NCBI RefSeq assembly: GCF_022763245.1
Contig: NZ_JALEGV010000040.1
Location: forward strand, 248,001 to 312,000
Direction of reading: 5' to 3'
Source of the DNA: Oricola sp.
GTDB taxonomy: Bacteria > Pseudomonadota > Alphaproteobacteria > Rhizobiales > Rhizobiaceae
DNA: 64,000 bases
Shown: positions 1-7,802 of the stretch, in pieces
Position numbering within the stretch: position 1 is the stretch's first letter
How the letters are laid out: the number at the start of each line of letters is the position of its first letter
The notes under the pieces: model-generated
Databases searched by the model: none
What the model saw: the letters and a program-made list of their open reading frames with translations, nothing else
What the model was told of the DNA's origin: nothing
Made by a program: the position numbers and the translations under genes

Positions 1-962
1 GAGAATTTGCCGGTCGGATGCTCCACCGACAGCGTCTTCGGGTTGCCGTCGGGGATCTCGGCGACCTTGGCCGCCGGGCCGCTCTTCAGCATGCAGGCGG
101 TGCCGACGCTGACCGCGCCGAGAACGCCGATCGCCTTGTGGCAGCGATGCGGAATGAAGGTGCGCGTCGAGACGCAGCCGCCATTCTTGGCGCGGCTCAC
201 CATGGTCATCTTCGGGACGGATTTTTCCTTCACGTCGCCGAGATTCATCAGCGGTCCGCATTGCAGCCGGATCGCCTCCAGCCGTGCCCGCAGCTCCTCG
301 TTGGCTTCCAGCTCCTCCGGCGTCTCGTCGCCGGTGATGCCCATGTCGTCGGCCGACATGACGACGCAGGGCATGCCGTTGTCGATCATCGTCACTTCGA
401 CGCCGTCGATCAGGTCGCTGTCGTTCCCGGTCGGCAAAAGCGCGCCGCAGGTCGAGCCGGCGGTGTCCTCGAAGACGATCGGCTGGGCCGCGGACGTGCC
501 CGGCACGCCGTCGATGCTCGCGTCACCCGCATAGTCCACCACGCCGCCCGGCGTGTTGACCGTCGCGATCGCGAGCTGGTCGGTGTTTTCCATGAAGATG
601 CGCACGTCGGTCGTGCCGTCCTGCGCCTCGACAAGGCCGCGCTCGATGGCGAAGGGCCCGACACCGGCGAGGATGTTGCCGCAGTTCTGCGAGTCCGTGA
701 CGATCGGCTGGTCGACGAAGACCTGCAGGAACAGGTAATCGACGTCGACGCCCTCGCGCTCGGACTTCTTCACGACGGCGACCTTGGAGGTCAGCGGATC
801 GGAGCCGCCCATGCCGTCGATCTGCCGCGGGTCGGGAGACCCCATCACCCGCAGCAGCAACGCGTCGCGCGCCGCCGTGTCGGCGGGCAGGTCCTCGGCG
901 AGGAAGTACCCCCCCTTCGAGGTCCCTCCCCGCATCCACATGCAGCGCACGCCGTCAGACAT
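1..962 (-). CDS. galD: 4-oxalomesaconate tautomerase, PrpF/GalD family (3' end outside window)
   Basis: About 320 codons are visible; the C-terminus lies beyond base 1. The start ATG at 962 overlaps the end of the upstream aldolase gene by 8 bp, so translation is probably coupled. The N-terminus reads [20 protein letters not shown], with the RGGTSKG motif of the PrpF isomerase family, followed by [13 protein letters not shown] and a cysteine-containing NCGNI segment typical of the diaminopimelate-epimerase fold. In gallate and protocatechuate 4,5-cleavage, GalD/LigU tautomerises 4-oxalomesaconate between keto and enol forms before hydration. Its position directly after GalB- and GalC-like genes supports this role over methylaconitate isomerisation. 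The family is usually about 360 residues, so roughly 40 are missing here. Confidence 0.85.
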   Translation of the reverse strand, partial: MSDGVRCMWMRGGTSKGGYFLAEDLPADTAARDALLLRVMGSPDPRQIDGMGGSDPLTSKVAVVKKSEREGVDVDYLFLQVFVDQPIVTDSQNCGNILAGVGPFAIERGLVEAQDGTTDVRIFMENTDQLAIATVNTPGGVVDYAGDASIDGVPGTSAAQPIVFEDTAGSTCGALLPTGNDSDLIDGVEVTMIDNGMPCVVMSADDMGITGDETPEELEANEELRARLEAIRLQCGPLMNLGDVKEKSVPKMTMVSRAKNGGCVSTRTFIPHRCHKAIGVLGAVSVGTACMLKSGPAAKVAEIPDGNPKTLSVEHPTGKF

Positions 963-1647
963 ATTTGAGACCTTTCTCGGCCAGCCGCTCGCGCATCTTG
1001 TAGATGTCGAGGCCGAGTTCGCCGGCCTCGAAGCGCGCGCGCTTCTCCGCCTCGTTGGCCTCGCGCGCCCGGGCCTTTTCAAGCACCGAGGCCGCCTCTT
1101 CGCGGCGCACGACGCAGACGCCGTCATCGTCGGCGACGATCACGTCGCCTGGATTGACCAGTTCGCCCGCGCAGACGACCGGCACGTTGACCGAGCCCAG
1201 CGTCTCCTTGATCGTGCCCTGCGCGAAGACCGCCTTCGACCAGACCGGGAATTCCATCTCGGTCAGGTCACGGGTGTCGCGCACGCCGGCGTCGATGATC
1301 AGGCCCTTGCAGCCGCGGACCTTCGCGGACGTCGCCAGCAGGTCGCCGAAATAGCCGGCGTCCGACGGCGATGTCGGCGCGAGGACGAGGATGTCGCCGG
1401 CCTTGATCTGCTCGATGGCGACATGGATCATCCAGTTGTCGCAGGGCGGCGCCGAGATCGTCACGGCGGAGGCCGCTAGGCGCGCGCCGGAATAGATCGG
1501 CCGCATATAGGCGGCGAGCAGGCCCTTGCGGCCCTGCGCCTCGTGAACGGTGGCCACGCCGCATTCGCCGAGGCCGTCGATCACCGCCTGGTCGGCGCGT
1601 TCGATGTTCTGGACGACGACGCCCTCTCCGACTGTCGAGCCCGCCAT
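955..1647 (-). CDS. galC: 4-carboxy-4-hydroxy-2-oxoadipate / HMG aldolase (RraA-like fold)
   Basis: A 230-residue RraA/HMG-aldolase family protein. The start ATG at 1647 shares one base with the stop of the upstream PIG-L gene, which excludes the longer open frame running through that gene. Recognisable segments are [12 protein letters not shown], the central [14 protein letters not shown] stretch carrying the Arg-Asp pair used for pyruvate-enolate and metal binding, and [20 protein letters not shown] near residue 170. GalC/LigK enzymes use a divalent metal to cleave 4-carboxy-4-hydroxy-2-oxoadipate to pyruvate and oxaloacetate. Flanking GalB- and GalD-like genes make this substrate the best guess. 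A generic oxaloacetate decarboxylase or RraA role is less likely in this context. Confidence 0.88.
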   Translation of the reverse strand: MAGSTVGEGVVVQNIERADQAVIDGLGECGVATVHEAQGRKGLLAAYMRPIYSGARLAASAVTISAPPCDNWMIHVAIEQIKAGDILVLAPTSPSDAGYFGDLLATSAKVRGCKGLIIDAGVRDTRDLTEMEFPVWSKAVFAQGTIKETLGSVNVPVVCAGELVNPGDVIVADDDGVCVVRREEAASVLEKARAREANEAEKRARFEAGELGLDIYKMRERLAEKGLKYV

Positions 1648-2378
1648 CAGAGTTCGTCCACGGTGCGCGGGAAGATCGACTGGAAGCCCTCTGCATATTT
1701 GCAGTCGCGGCCGCCGGACTGGCCGCCGGAGTTGCGGCGGAAGTGGTTGCCGCGGTTCTCGGCGACGTTCTCGTAGAAGTGCCACAGATGCTCCTGGCCC
1801 TGCATGCACTGGATGGCGGCCCACTTCTTGTCCCAGACCTCGGTGATGTCGAGGAACACGTCGGGCTTCCATTCCATCTGCTCGGTCTGGTGCGGCTCGA
1901 ACAGGTAGAGCTGCGGCGCGCCGAGCACCTTCTGGCCCGGATTGTGGCCCCAGGCCTGCGCGATCATGCGGCAGGTCAGCGCGAAATCCGTCGTGTACAT
2001 GTGGTCCGTGTTGTACGGGTCCCACTTGGAGTGGCTCATCATGAAGGCCGGCTGAACGGCGCGGATGACGTCGACCATGCGGTCCTGCGTCTCGCGGCCG
2101 AGATCGAGCGGGTAGTCGCCGACGTCGAAGAACTGGATGTCATGCACGTCGAGCGCGGCGGCCGCGTTCTCGGCTTCCTTGCGGCGCTCGGTCTTGACCT
2201 TCTCGAGCGTCATGCCTTCCTGCTTCCACAGCTTGGCGCTCTCGCCGCGCTCGCCATAGGACAGGCAGACGACGGTGACGTCGTAGCCACGTTTCTGATG
2301 AAGCGCGATCGCTCCGCCGCAGCGCCAGACGAAGTCGGCGGAATGCGCGCTGATCACCAATGCGGTCTTGTTTGCCAT
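1647..2378 (-). CDS. galB: 4-oxalomesaconate hydratase, GalB-type PIG-L family protein
   Basis: A 243-residue PIG-L/LmbE-fold protein. The N-terminus has the variant metal motif SAHSADF (His12, Asp15) in place of the usual AHPDD, followed by [18 protein letters not shown] and [12 protein letters not shown]; a downstream [12 protein letters not shown] segment supplies further candidate zinc ligands. From memory, this variant signature is what distinguishes Pseudomonas GalB, a zinc hydratase that converts 4-oxalomesaconate to 4-carboxy-4-hydroxy-2-oxoadipate, from sugar deacetylases of the same fold. The gene is followed immediately by the aldolase and tautomerase genes, as expected for the pathway. 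Start ATG at 2378 with AGGCTC/GGGAGA-like purines upstream. Confidence 0.85.
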   Translation of the reverse strand: MANKTALVISAHSADFVWRCGGAIALHQKRGYDVTVVCLSYGERGESAKLWKQEGMTLEKVKTERRKEAENAAAALDVHDIQFFDVGDYPLDLGRETQDRMVDVIRAVQPAFMMSHSKWDPYNTDHMYTTDFALTCRMIAQAWGHNPGQKVLGAPQLYLFEPHQTEQMEWKPDVFLDITEVWDKKWAAIQCMQGQEHLWHFYENVAENRGNHFRRNSGGQSGGRDCKYAEGFQSIFPRTVDEL

Positions 2379-2396
2379 GTGAGGCTCTCCCGTTTC

Positions 2397-3362
2397 TTAT
2401 TCCTTGCCGGCAACCGGCGGGGTTCCGTGGGTATGAAAGGTTTCGATGGTCTTCAGGCCCCAGGCCTGGCCCTTCTTGCGGTCCGTTTCCGACCATTCGA
2501 CGGCCTGCCAGTCGGGATCGAGGATCAGCCGGGCGCCGGCATTGGCCAGTTCGACACGGTTGCCGGCCGGTTCCCAGACATAGAGGAAGAACGAACCCTG
2601 GATCGCGTGCTTGTGCGGCCCGGTCTCGATGTGCACGCCGTTCTCCAGGAAGATGTCGGCGGCGCGCAGGATGTCCTCGCGCTGGTCGGTGGCGTAGGTG
2701 ACGTGGTGCAGCCGGCCGCTTCCGCCGCCGCGCTCCTCGGAACAGACCGTGTCGTAGGTCTTGTTGTTGCAGGAGAACCAGACGCCGCCGAGCCGGCCGT
2801 TGTCGAGCTTGATGTATTCGGTCATCCGGCTGCCGAGGCAGGTCTTCATGAATTCGCCAAAGGCGCGCGCGTCCTCGCCCAGCAGGTTCACGTGGTCGAT
2901 CCTGCGCGGGCTGACGCCCTGCGCGTGGAAGCGGCTCGACAGGTTCTTCAGCGCCGAGGCGTCCTCCGGCGGCGCGACGTATTTCTTCGCGTCCCAGTAG
3001 ATCTCGAAGACGTGGCCGAACGGGTCCTCGAAGCGGAACGCCTTGCCGCCATGGCCGAGATCGCCGTCCACCCAGCCGATCACCTTGTAGGGGCTCGCCT
3101 CGATCGCCGCGACGCGGCGTTCCAGCGCTTCCGGCGACGTGGTCCGGTAGGAGACGTGGCCGATGCCCGTCGTGTCGGATTTCGTCAGCTTCAGCGAGTG
3201 GAACTCGTAATCGTCCCAGGCGCGCAGATAGGCCGACGTGTCGTCACGCCCGCTCTCCTTGAGGCCGTAGACGCGGGTGAAGAAATCGAGGCTTTCCTCG
3301 AACTTGTTGGTCAGAACTTCCACATGCGCCAGATGCGCAATGTCAAAACACGGTTCGGTCAT
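2397..3362 (-). CDS. Type I (VOC) extradiol ring-cleavage dioxygenase, catechol 2,3-dioxygenase-like
   Basis: 321 residues with two VOC modules. The C-terminal half matches the extradiol signature: His252, then LY, EPAG and Glu271 in HAIQGSFFLYVWEPAGNRVE. Probable Fe(II) ligands are His157 (RIDHVNLL), one of the histidines in LHHVTY near 219-220, and Glu271. The family cleaves catechol-type diols next to a hydroxyl. The neighbours (GalB, GalC, GalD) handle 4-oxalomesaconate, which suggests a carboxylated diol or triol such as protocatechuate or gallate as substrate; but known protocatechuate 4,5- and gallate dioxygenases are type II (LigB) enzymes, so the true substrate is open. The ATG at 3362 is preferred to a TTG nine bases upstream. 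Confidence 0.87.
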   Translation of the reverse strand: MTEPCFDIAHLAHVEVLTNKFEESLDFFTRVYGLKESGRDDTSAYLRAWDDYEFHSLKLTKSDTTGIGHVSYRTTSPEALERRVAAIEASPYKVIGWVDGDLGHGGKAFRFEDPFGHVFEIYWDAKKYVAPPEDASALKNLSSRFHAQGVSPRRIDHVNLLGEDARAFGEFMKTCLGSRMTEYIKLDNGRLGGVWFSCNNKTYDTVCSEERGGGSGRLHHVTYATDQREDILRAADIFLENGVHIETGPHKHAIQGSFFLYVWEPAGNRVELANAGARLILDPDWQAVEWSETDRKKGQAWGLKTIETFHTHGTPPVAGKE

Positions 3363-3503
3363 ACCCGCCAATCATGTCTGCTTCGGTTGCGTTTCAATGC
3401 GAAACCCCGGACCGGGGCGCGCGTCCTCCTCCGTTCGCGGCGCGAACAGCAATGCGTGATGTAGCGCAGCGCCCGGCCCGTCGCCAATTCGAGCGCGGCC
3501 CGT

Positions 3504-3531
3504 ACTATAATATTTCTCTATAGGCTTGAAC
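3504..3531 (-). promoter_or_regulatory. Possible promoter for the extradiol-galBCD genes
   Basis: A short AT-rich island in the 196-bp gap between the oxidoreductase and dioxygenase genes. Read on the minus strand it contains TATAGT as a -10-like element, with a weak GTTCAA -35-like hexamer 16 bp upstream. It also contains the inverted repeat CTATA/TATAG with a 9-bp spacer. No copy of the ATGGATAC motif seen upstream of the dehalogenase is present. The call rests only on base composition and hexamer resemblance. Confidence 0.28.
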
Positions 3532-3558
3532 GGACACAGAATAGCGGCCCCGGCCGCG

Positions 3559-4440
3559 TCAGTCCCGTTCCTTCCGCCCGGCCAGCAGCGTGTCGACGAT
3601 CGCCGCGAGGTCGCCGCCTTCCGGCGGGAGGCATTCCAGGCCGCCCACCTCGTCGTGCCAGGCCGCGATCGCGTCGGCCAGGTCGCCGCCATTGGCAAAG
3701 CCCAGTTCGCGCATTGAATTGGCCGATTCGCGCATTTCTGCGGCACGACGCACGCCGTGGCGCATCATCCGCTCGAATTCGTATTCGGCGAATTTCGGCC
3801 AGCCGAGCATGTCGAAGGAACCGGAGAGCGATTCGTAGACCTCGTCGTAGCAGCCGGCCTGCCGGGCCGCCGAGATCGCCTGCACGGTGATCGCCTCCAG
3901 CCCCTTGACGAAGAGCGAGCGGATCATCTTGATCGAGGTCGCCGCCCCCACCTCCTCGCCGACGCTGCGCCAGGAGAAGTCGAACTGGTTCAGCGTCGCG
4001 ACGATGTCGTCCTGCTGGTCGCCGGCGATCAGCACCGGCGTCTTGTGGCCGCGCGGATGCACCGGCGCCATCACCGCCATGTCGACGTAGCGGGCGCCGC
4101 GTCCGCGCACCAGGGCGGCGGTGTCCTGCTTGCGCTTGGCCGAGACCGAGTTGATGTCGACATAGATCTGGCCGGGCGCGAGGCCGTCCTCGACCGATTG
4201 CGCGGCCTCCAGGCTCGACGCCGCCGTCACCGCCGCGATCACCCAGTCGGCGCCGCGCACGGCCTCGACCGGGCCGTCGGCCAGCGTCACGCCGAGTTCG
4301 TCGGCGGCCGCCACGACGCCGCTTTCGGCCGGCGTGCCCTGCTTGATGTCATAGGCGGTGAAGCGGCCGTTGCCGAGCGGCGGCATGCTCGATGTGAAGG
4401 CGCGTGCGGCTTCGCCGAAGCCGATGAAGGCAATATGCAT
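3559..4440 (-). CDS. 6PGDH-like NAD(P)-dependent oxidoreductase with DUF1932 C-terminal domain
   Basis: 293 residues. The N-terminal Rossmann fold begins MHIAFIGFGEAARAF, the GxGxxA nucleotide-binding motif of the 6-phosphogluconate/3-hydroxyisobutyrate dehydrogenase superfamily. YVDINSVSAKRKQ and a helical SIKMIRSLFVKGLEA segment containing the family's catalytic lysine follow, and the C-terminal third resembles DUF1932. It lies 18 bp after the dehalogenase gene and probably forms an operon with it. Substrate is unknown. One possibility, inferred from context, is oxidation of an extradiol cleavage product, a job done by the unrelated LigC in the classical protocatechuate 4,5-pathway; another is oxidation of a hydroxyacid intermediate. 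Confidence 0.75.
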   Translation of the reverse strand: MHIAFIGFGEAARAFTSSMPPLGNGRFTAYDIKQGTPAESGVVAAADELGVTLADGPVEAVRGADWVIAAVTAASSLEAAQSVEDGLAPGQIYVDINSVSAKRKQDTAALVRGRGARYVDMAVMAPVHPRGHKTPVLIAGDQQDDIVATLNQFDFSWRSVGEEVGAATSIKMIRSLFVKGLEAITVQAISAARQAGCYDEVYESLSGSFDMLGWPKFAEYEFERMMRHGVRRAAEMRESANSMRELGFANGGDLADAIAAWHDEVGGLECLPPEGGDLAAIVDTLLAGRKERD

Positions 4441-4458
4441 GATGTCCCGTCTCGAAAT

Positions 4459-7400
4459 CTAAAGATCGACCTCGATCATACCGCCATCCTCGGCGGCGCG
4501 CGACTGGCAAAGAATGATCGCGCTCTCGCGCTGCCTCTTCGACAGGACGAAATCGCGATGCTCCACCTCGCCGGAAACGAGGCCGCATTTGCACACGCCG
4601 CAGATGCCGTCGGAGCATTTGACGTGGATATGGATGCCGTTTTCGGCCAGCACGTCGGTCGCCGTCTTGTCTTCCGGCACGAGGAATTCACGTCCCGATT
4701 TCGCCAGTTTCAGCGTGAAGGGGTGGTTCTCCCATTCCGGCAGTTCCGGCACCGAGAAATATTCGAGATGCCGCGCCTCTTCCAGGAAGCCCTGCCGCTC
4801 GGCGGCCTCCATCACGCCCTGCATGTAGCGGTCCGGCCCGCAGGTGTAGACGTGCCAGCCCGGCTCGTAGCCCGACAGCACGTGGTCGAGATCGGCGCGG
4901 GTGCCTTCCGCGCTGACATGCACATAGACGCGGTCGTGCCAGGTCATCGCCGCCAGATCGTCGAGATAGCCGGCGCTCTCGCGCGTCTTGATCGAGTAAT
5001 GCACCGCGAAATCGGCGCCCAGCGCGTGCAGTCGGTGGGCCATGGCGATCATCGGCGTGATGCCGATGCCGCCGCCCATCAGGAGGGTGCGCGTCGCCGT
5101 CTCGTCGAGCGGGAAATGGTTGATCGGCCGCGAGATGAAGATCTTGCGCCCCTCCGAGAAGATGCGGTGCATCAGCTTCGAGCCGCCGCGGCCCTCGTCC
5201 TCGCGCAGCACGCCGATCTGGTATTTCGACCGGTCCGCCGGATCGCCCGACATCGAATATTGCCGCAGGAACTCCGGCGCCACCACGATGTCGAGATGCG
5301 CGCCCGCCTCCCACGCCGGCAGGTCCGAACCGTCGAGCGCGCGGAACTCGTATTTCGTCACGTCGCCGGTCATCTTTTCGGCCTTCGTCACCTCGACGCG
5401 CAGCACCGGGCTTTCGCCGGCGGCGGTGTAGCGATGCACATGGCTCTCGTCGCCCTTTGCCAGCCGATCGCGATACTCCTTGGCCGTGACCATCGCCTGA
5501 TAGGCCTCGATGCCCTTTTCGCGGTCCATCGGAAACGGATAGGGCCAGGGATGCGGCGCGAGGTCGGCGGGATAGACGGCCAGCGTCTGGTCTTCATATT
5601 TCAGGTCAAGATCGCGCTGCAAGTCCCTGCGATTGACGGGATTGCGCGTTGGGCGATAGCCGCCGTCGGCCTCGATCTCGATGTCCCACCACCATTTCTT
5701 GGCGTCGTTCAGCCCGCCATTGCCGACCGCGTCGTCGAGCCTTGCGAGGTAAGGCGCCGCTGACGGAACGTTCGAGGCCATCCAGCGGAACGGCGCCTCG
5801 GCGAACAGGCCTTCGAGGTTCCAGGGGCAGGTCTTCATGCAGCGCCCGCACATCGCCCCGCCCGGCGTGGTGATGCGGTAGGTGGCGCATTTCTGGCTGT
5901 CCGACTTCCAGATCTCGTAGCCGTTGAACATCAGCTTCGGCCCGGCCGTGATCGCGCCCGACGGGCATTCGCGGGCGCATTTGTTGCAGTTCTCGCAGAA
6001 GTTCTGCAGCCCGAAATCGATCGGCCTGTCATGCGCCATCGGCATGGTCGTGGTCACCACGCCGGATTTCAGCCGCGGCCCCAGATAGGGGTTGAGGATC
6101 ACCTCGCCGATGCGGCTCACCTCGCCCAGCCCCGACAGCAGCAAGAGCGGCGGCTGCAGCACCTCGCCGTCCATCACGGTGTGCGCCTTGGCCTTGTAGC
6201 CGAGATTGCGGATCTGCTTGGCGATGACGCCGCCCAAGAGCGAGAAGCGCAGATAGGCGCGCATCGACTGCGCCACCGAGATCCAGTCGTCGCCAGACGC
6301 GCCCTCCATGGTCTCGTAGCCCTGGTCGATGATCATCGAGATCGCCTGGTCGTGCGGCGGCACCAGCTCCGCGCCGGTGGCGTCGTGGGAATACCAGCTC
6401 CAGTCCGGACAGCGCGACAGCCCGACCGCGTCGACGCCGAGGAAGTAGGTCGCCGCCTTGATCGCCTCGGCATTGCGCTGCGCGTCGCGCGTCGAGGCAG
6501 CGACCTCGGCCGCCGCCTCGCCGTCCTGCAGCAGCACGAAGGCGCCGAGCACCCGGCGCTGGCCCATCGAGGGCGCGGCCTTGCGGGCGTAATGGCCGCC
6601 CTTGGCGCCGTCCTGGCAGGGCTTGCCCATGTCGCCGAACTGGGCGCGGGCGAACATGTCGGTGCGCTTGGGCACCCGCGCCACGCGCGCCTCGTCGATA
6701 TAGGTGGTCGGATCGTCCACCCGCTTCAGCTTCTCGAAGGGATGCGCCCCGTCGACGAAGCGGCGGTTGGCGAAGGGCTCGCGGTTGAAGGCGTTCTTGG
6801 CAAAGCCCGCCCCGGCCCACCAGGCCGGCCCCTTGGCGCGGAACCACGGCTGGTCGGCCATCGGCGCCAAGGGCCGGTCGGGCGCGAGAGCAAATGTGGT
6901 GGTGATCGCGGCGACGCCGAAGCGGCTGCCGACATAGGGATTGACGAGGTCGCCCCCCTCCACGCTCGCCAGGCCGGCGGCCACGGTCAGCCGGTTGAGA
7001 TCGACATCCGACGACGCGCCGGTATGCGCCTTGGCGTCATAGCCAAGGAGCCGGATGTAGTTGGCGATGACGACGGCGGTCTCGGAGGCCCGCAGGCAGG
7101 CGCGCTCGGCCTGCGCGTCCATGATCCAGTCGGAACCCGGCTCGTCCTGTTTCGGATCGCGCGGATATTCGTAGAGGAAGACGATCGCGTGGCTGTGCCC
7201 GTCGATGGTCGAGGGCGGCGCCTCCATCGATTCCTTCAGGTCGGCCATGATCATGTCGATGCCCGAGGCAAGCGTCTTGGTCTGGCGGGTGCGCAGGTCG
7301 TGCTTCAGCCGGTCGATGCCGGGATTGCGCATCGGTTCGTCCAGCAACGCGTCGGCGGGCAAGGCGCAGGTGCCGATCATGCTGGCGTCGGAAAAATAAC

Positions 7401-7677
7401 CGAAGCCCTTCAGGTGGTTGGCGCGCTCCAGCGGATCGTCCGGCACCTCGGCCATCGCCTTGTTGACCAGCCCGTCGCGGATCGCATCCATCATCGCCTG
7501 GTATTCGGCCATGGCGTTGACCAGGCTTTCCGGCTTGTCCGGCCGCTGGAAGGTGAGCTGCCTCATCGCCGGCGCCGCGGCCAGGTCGGGCATGGCGTCC
7601 GCCCGCGCGAGACGCTCCAGCGGATACGGCCCCATGTGCACCGGCCGATGCCGATCGGAAAAGAAACGAATGCCCAC
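4459..7677 (-). CDS. rdhA: Self-sufficient reductive dehalogenase (NpRdhA/BhbA type) fused to FMN/[2Fe-2S] reductase
   Basis: 1072 residues from a GTG at 7677, chosen because GGGAGGA lies 6 bases upstream; an in-frame ATG at 7716 would overlap the operator-like repeat. Residues 1-270 form a degenerate copy of the following B12-binding module; 270-555 form the cobalamin/nitroreductase-like catalytic core; two [4Fe-4S] motifs follow (Cys561/564/567/571 and 597/610/613/617). From about 745 comes a phthalate-dioxygenase-reductase-like part: RQYSMSG (FMN), GGGIGITPM (NADH), and a plant-type [2Fe-2S] site at Cys1021/1026/1029/1057. No Tat signal is present, so it should be cytoplasmic and catabolic rather than respiratory. 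Tyr429, Lys487 and Arg551 are near NpRdhA's catalytic Tyr426, Lys488 and Arg552 (recalled numbering, needs alignment). Probable substrates are ortho-halogenated phenols or 4-hydroxybenzoates. Confidence 0.93.
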   Translation of the reverse strand: MGIRFFSDRHRPVHMGPYPLERLARADAMPDLAAAPAMRQLTFQRPDKPESLVNAMAEYQAMMDAIRDGLVNKAMAEVPDDPLERANHLKGFGYFSDASMIGTCALPADALLDEPMRNPGIDRLKHDLRTRQTKTLASGIDMIMADLKESMEAPPSTIDGHSHAIVFLYEYPRDPKQDEPGSDWIMDAQAERACLRASETAVVIANYIRLLGYDAKAHTGASSDVDLNRLTVAAGLASVEGGDLVNPYVGSRFGVAAITTTFALAPDRPLAPMADQPWFRAKGPAWWAGAGFAKNAFNREPFANRRFVDGAHPFEKLKRVDDPTTYIDEARVARVPKRTDMFARAQFGDMGKPCQDGAKGGHYARKAAPSMGQRRVLGAFVLLQDGEAAAEVAASTRDAQRNAEAIKAATYFLGVDAVGLSRCPDWSWYSHDATGAELVPPHDQAISMIIDQGYETMEGASGDDWISVAQSMRAYLRFSLLGGVIAKQIRNLGYKAKAHTVMDGEVLQPPLLLLSGLGEVSRIGEVILNPYLGPRLKSGVVTTTMPMAHDRPIDFGLQNFCENCNKCARECPSGAITAGPKLMFNGYEIWKSDSQKCATYRITTPGGAMCGRCMKTCPWNLEGLFAEAPFRWMASNVPSAAPYLARLDDAVGNGGLNDAKKWWWDIEIEADGGYRPTRNPVNRRDLQRDLDLKYEDQTLAVYPADLAPHPWPYPFPMDREKGIEAYQAMVTAKEYRDRLAKGDESHVHRYTAAGESPVLRVEVTKAEKMTGDVTKYEFRALDGSDLPAWEAGAHLDIVVAPEFLRQYSMSGDPADRSKYQIGVLREDEGRGGSKLMHRIFSEGRKIFISRPINHFPLDETATRTLLMGGGIGITPMIAMAHRLHALGADFAVHYSIKTRESAGYLDDLAAMTWHDRVYVHVSAEGTRADLDHVLSGYEPGWHVYTCGPDRYMQGVMEAAERQGFLEEARHLEYFSVPELPEWENHPFTLKLAKSGREFLVPEDKTATDVLAENGIHIHVKCSDGICGVCKCGLVSGEVEHRDFVLSKRQRESAIILCQSRAAEDGGMIEVDL

Positions 7678-7690
7678 GACAGTCCTCCCT

Positions 7691-7706
7691 GCCGCCGCGC
7701 GGCGGC
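7691..7706. repeat. Perfect 16-bp GC palindrome in the rdhA leader
   Basis: GCCGCCGCGCGGCGGC is a perfect palindrome directly 5' of the Shine-Dalgarno sequence of rdhA (SD at 7683-7690 on the minus strand). In the transcript it could fold into a very stable 6-bp stem with a 4-base loop abutting the ribosome binding site. An effect on translation is inference. Confidence 0.5.
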
Positions 7707-7718
7707 TTCCCCTCATTA

Positions 7719-7790
7719 ATGGATACGTTTATGATGGATTTCCGCCATCGTCACGCGTAAATTGGCGCTTCAGGCAATTATTGTATCCAT
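7719..7790. promoter_or_regulatory. Inverted operator-like repeat between rdhA and gntR
   Basis: ATGGATAC at 7719-7726 and its exact reverse complement GTATCCAT at 7783-7790 lie 64 bp apart (about six helical turns) in the divergent intergenic region. Each copy sits in a local AT-rich context (CATTAATGGATAC; GTATCCATAATG). The right copy ends 12 bp before the gntR start and the left one lies in the rdhA leader or promoter. FCD-subfamily GntR proteins bind short dyads of the TnGTnnnACnA class, and the core TGTATCCA resembles this. Likely role: autoregulation and effector-relieved repression of the dehalogenase operon (inference). Confidence 0.6.
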
Positions 7791-7802
7791 AATGAGGCCG
7801 GC

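Noticed and set aside
286..340. Idea that the left-end PrpF protein is a 2-methylaconitate isomerase of propionate metabolism
   Set aside because: Family alone would allow it, but there is no prpC, prpB or acnD nearby and the GalB/GalC neighbours point to 4-oxalomesaconate.
955..2025. Extended N-terminus for the GalC-like aldolase
   Set aside because: It would overlap the GalB-like gene by almost 400 bp in another frame; the ATG at 1647 coupled to the GalB stop and the family length (about 230) fit better.
6031..7719. Long plus-strand open frame antisense to the dehalogenase
   Set aside because: No ribosome site, no recognisable domain, antisense-type composition; the dehalogenase frame is certain.
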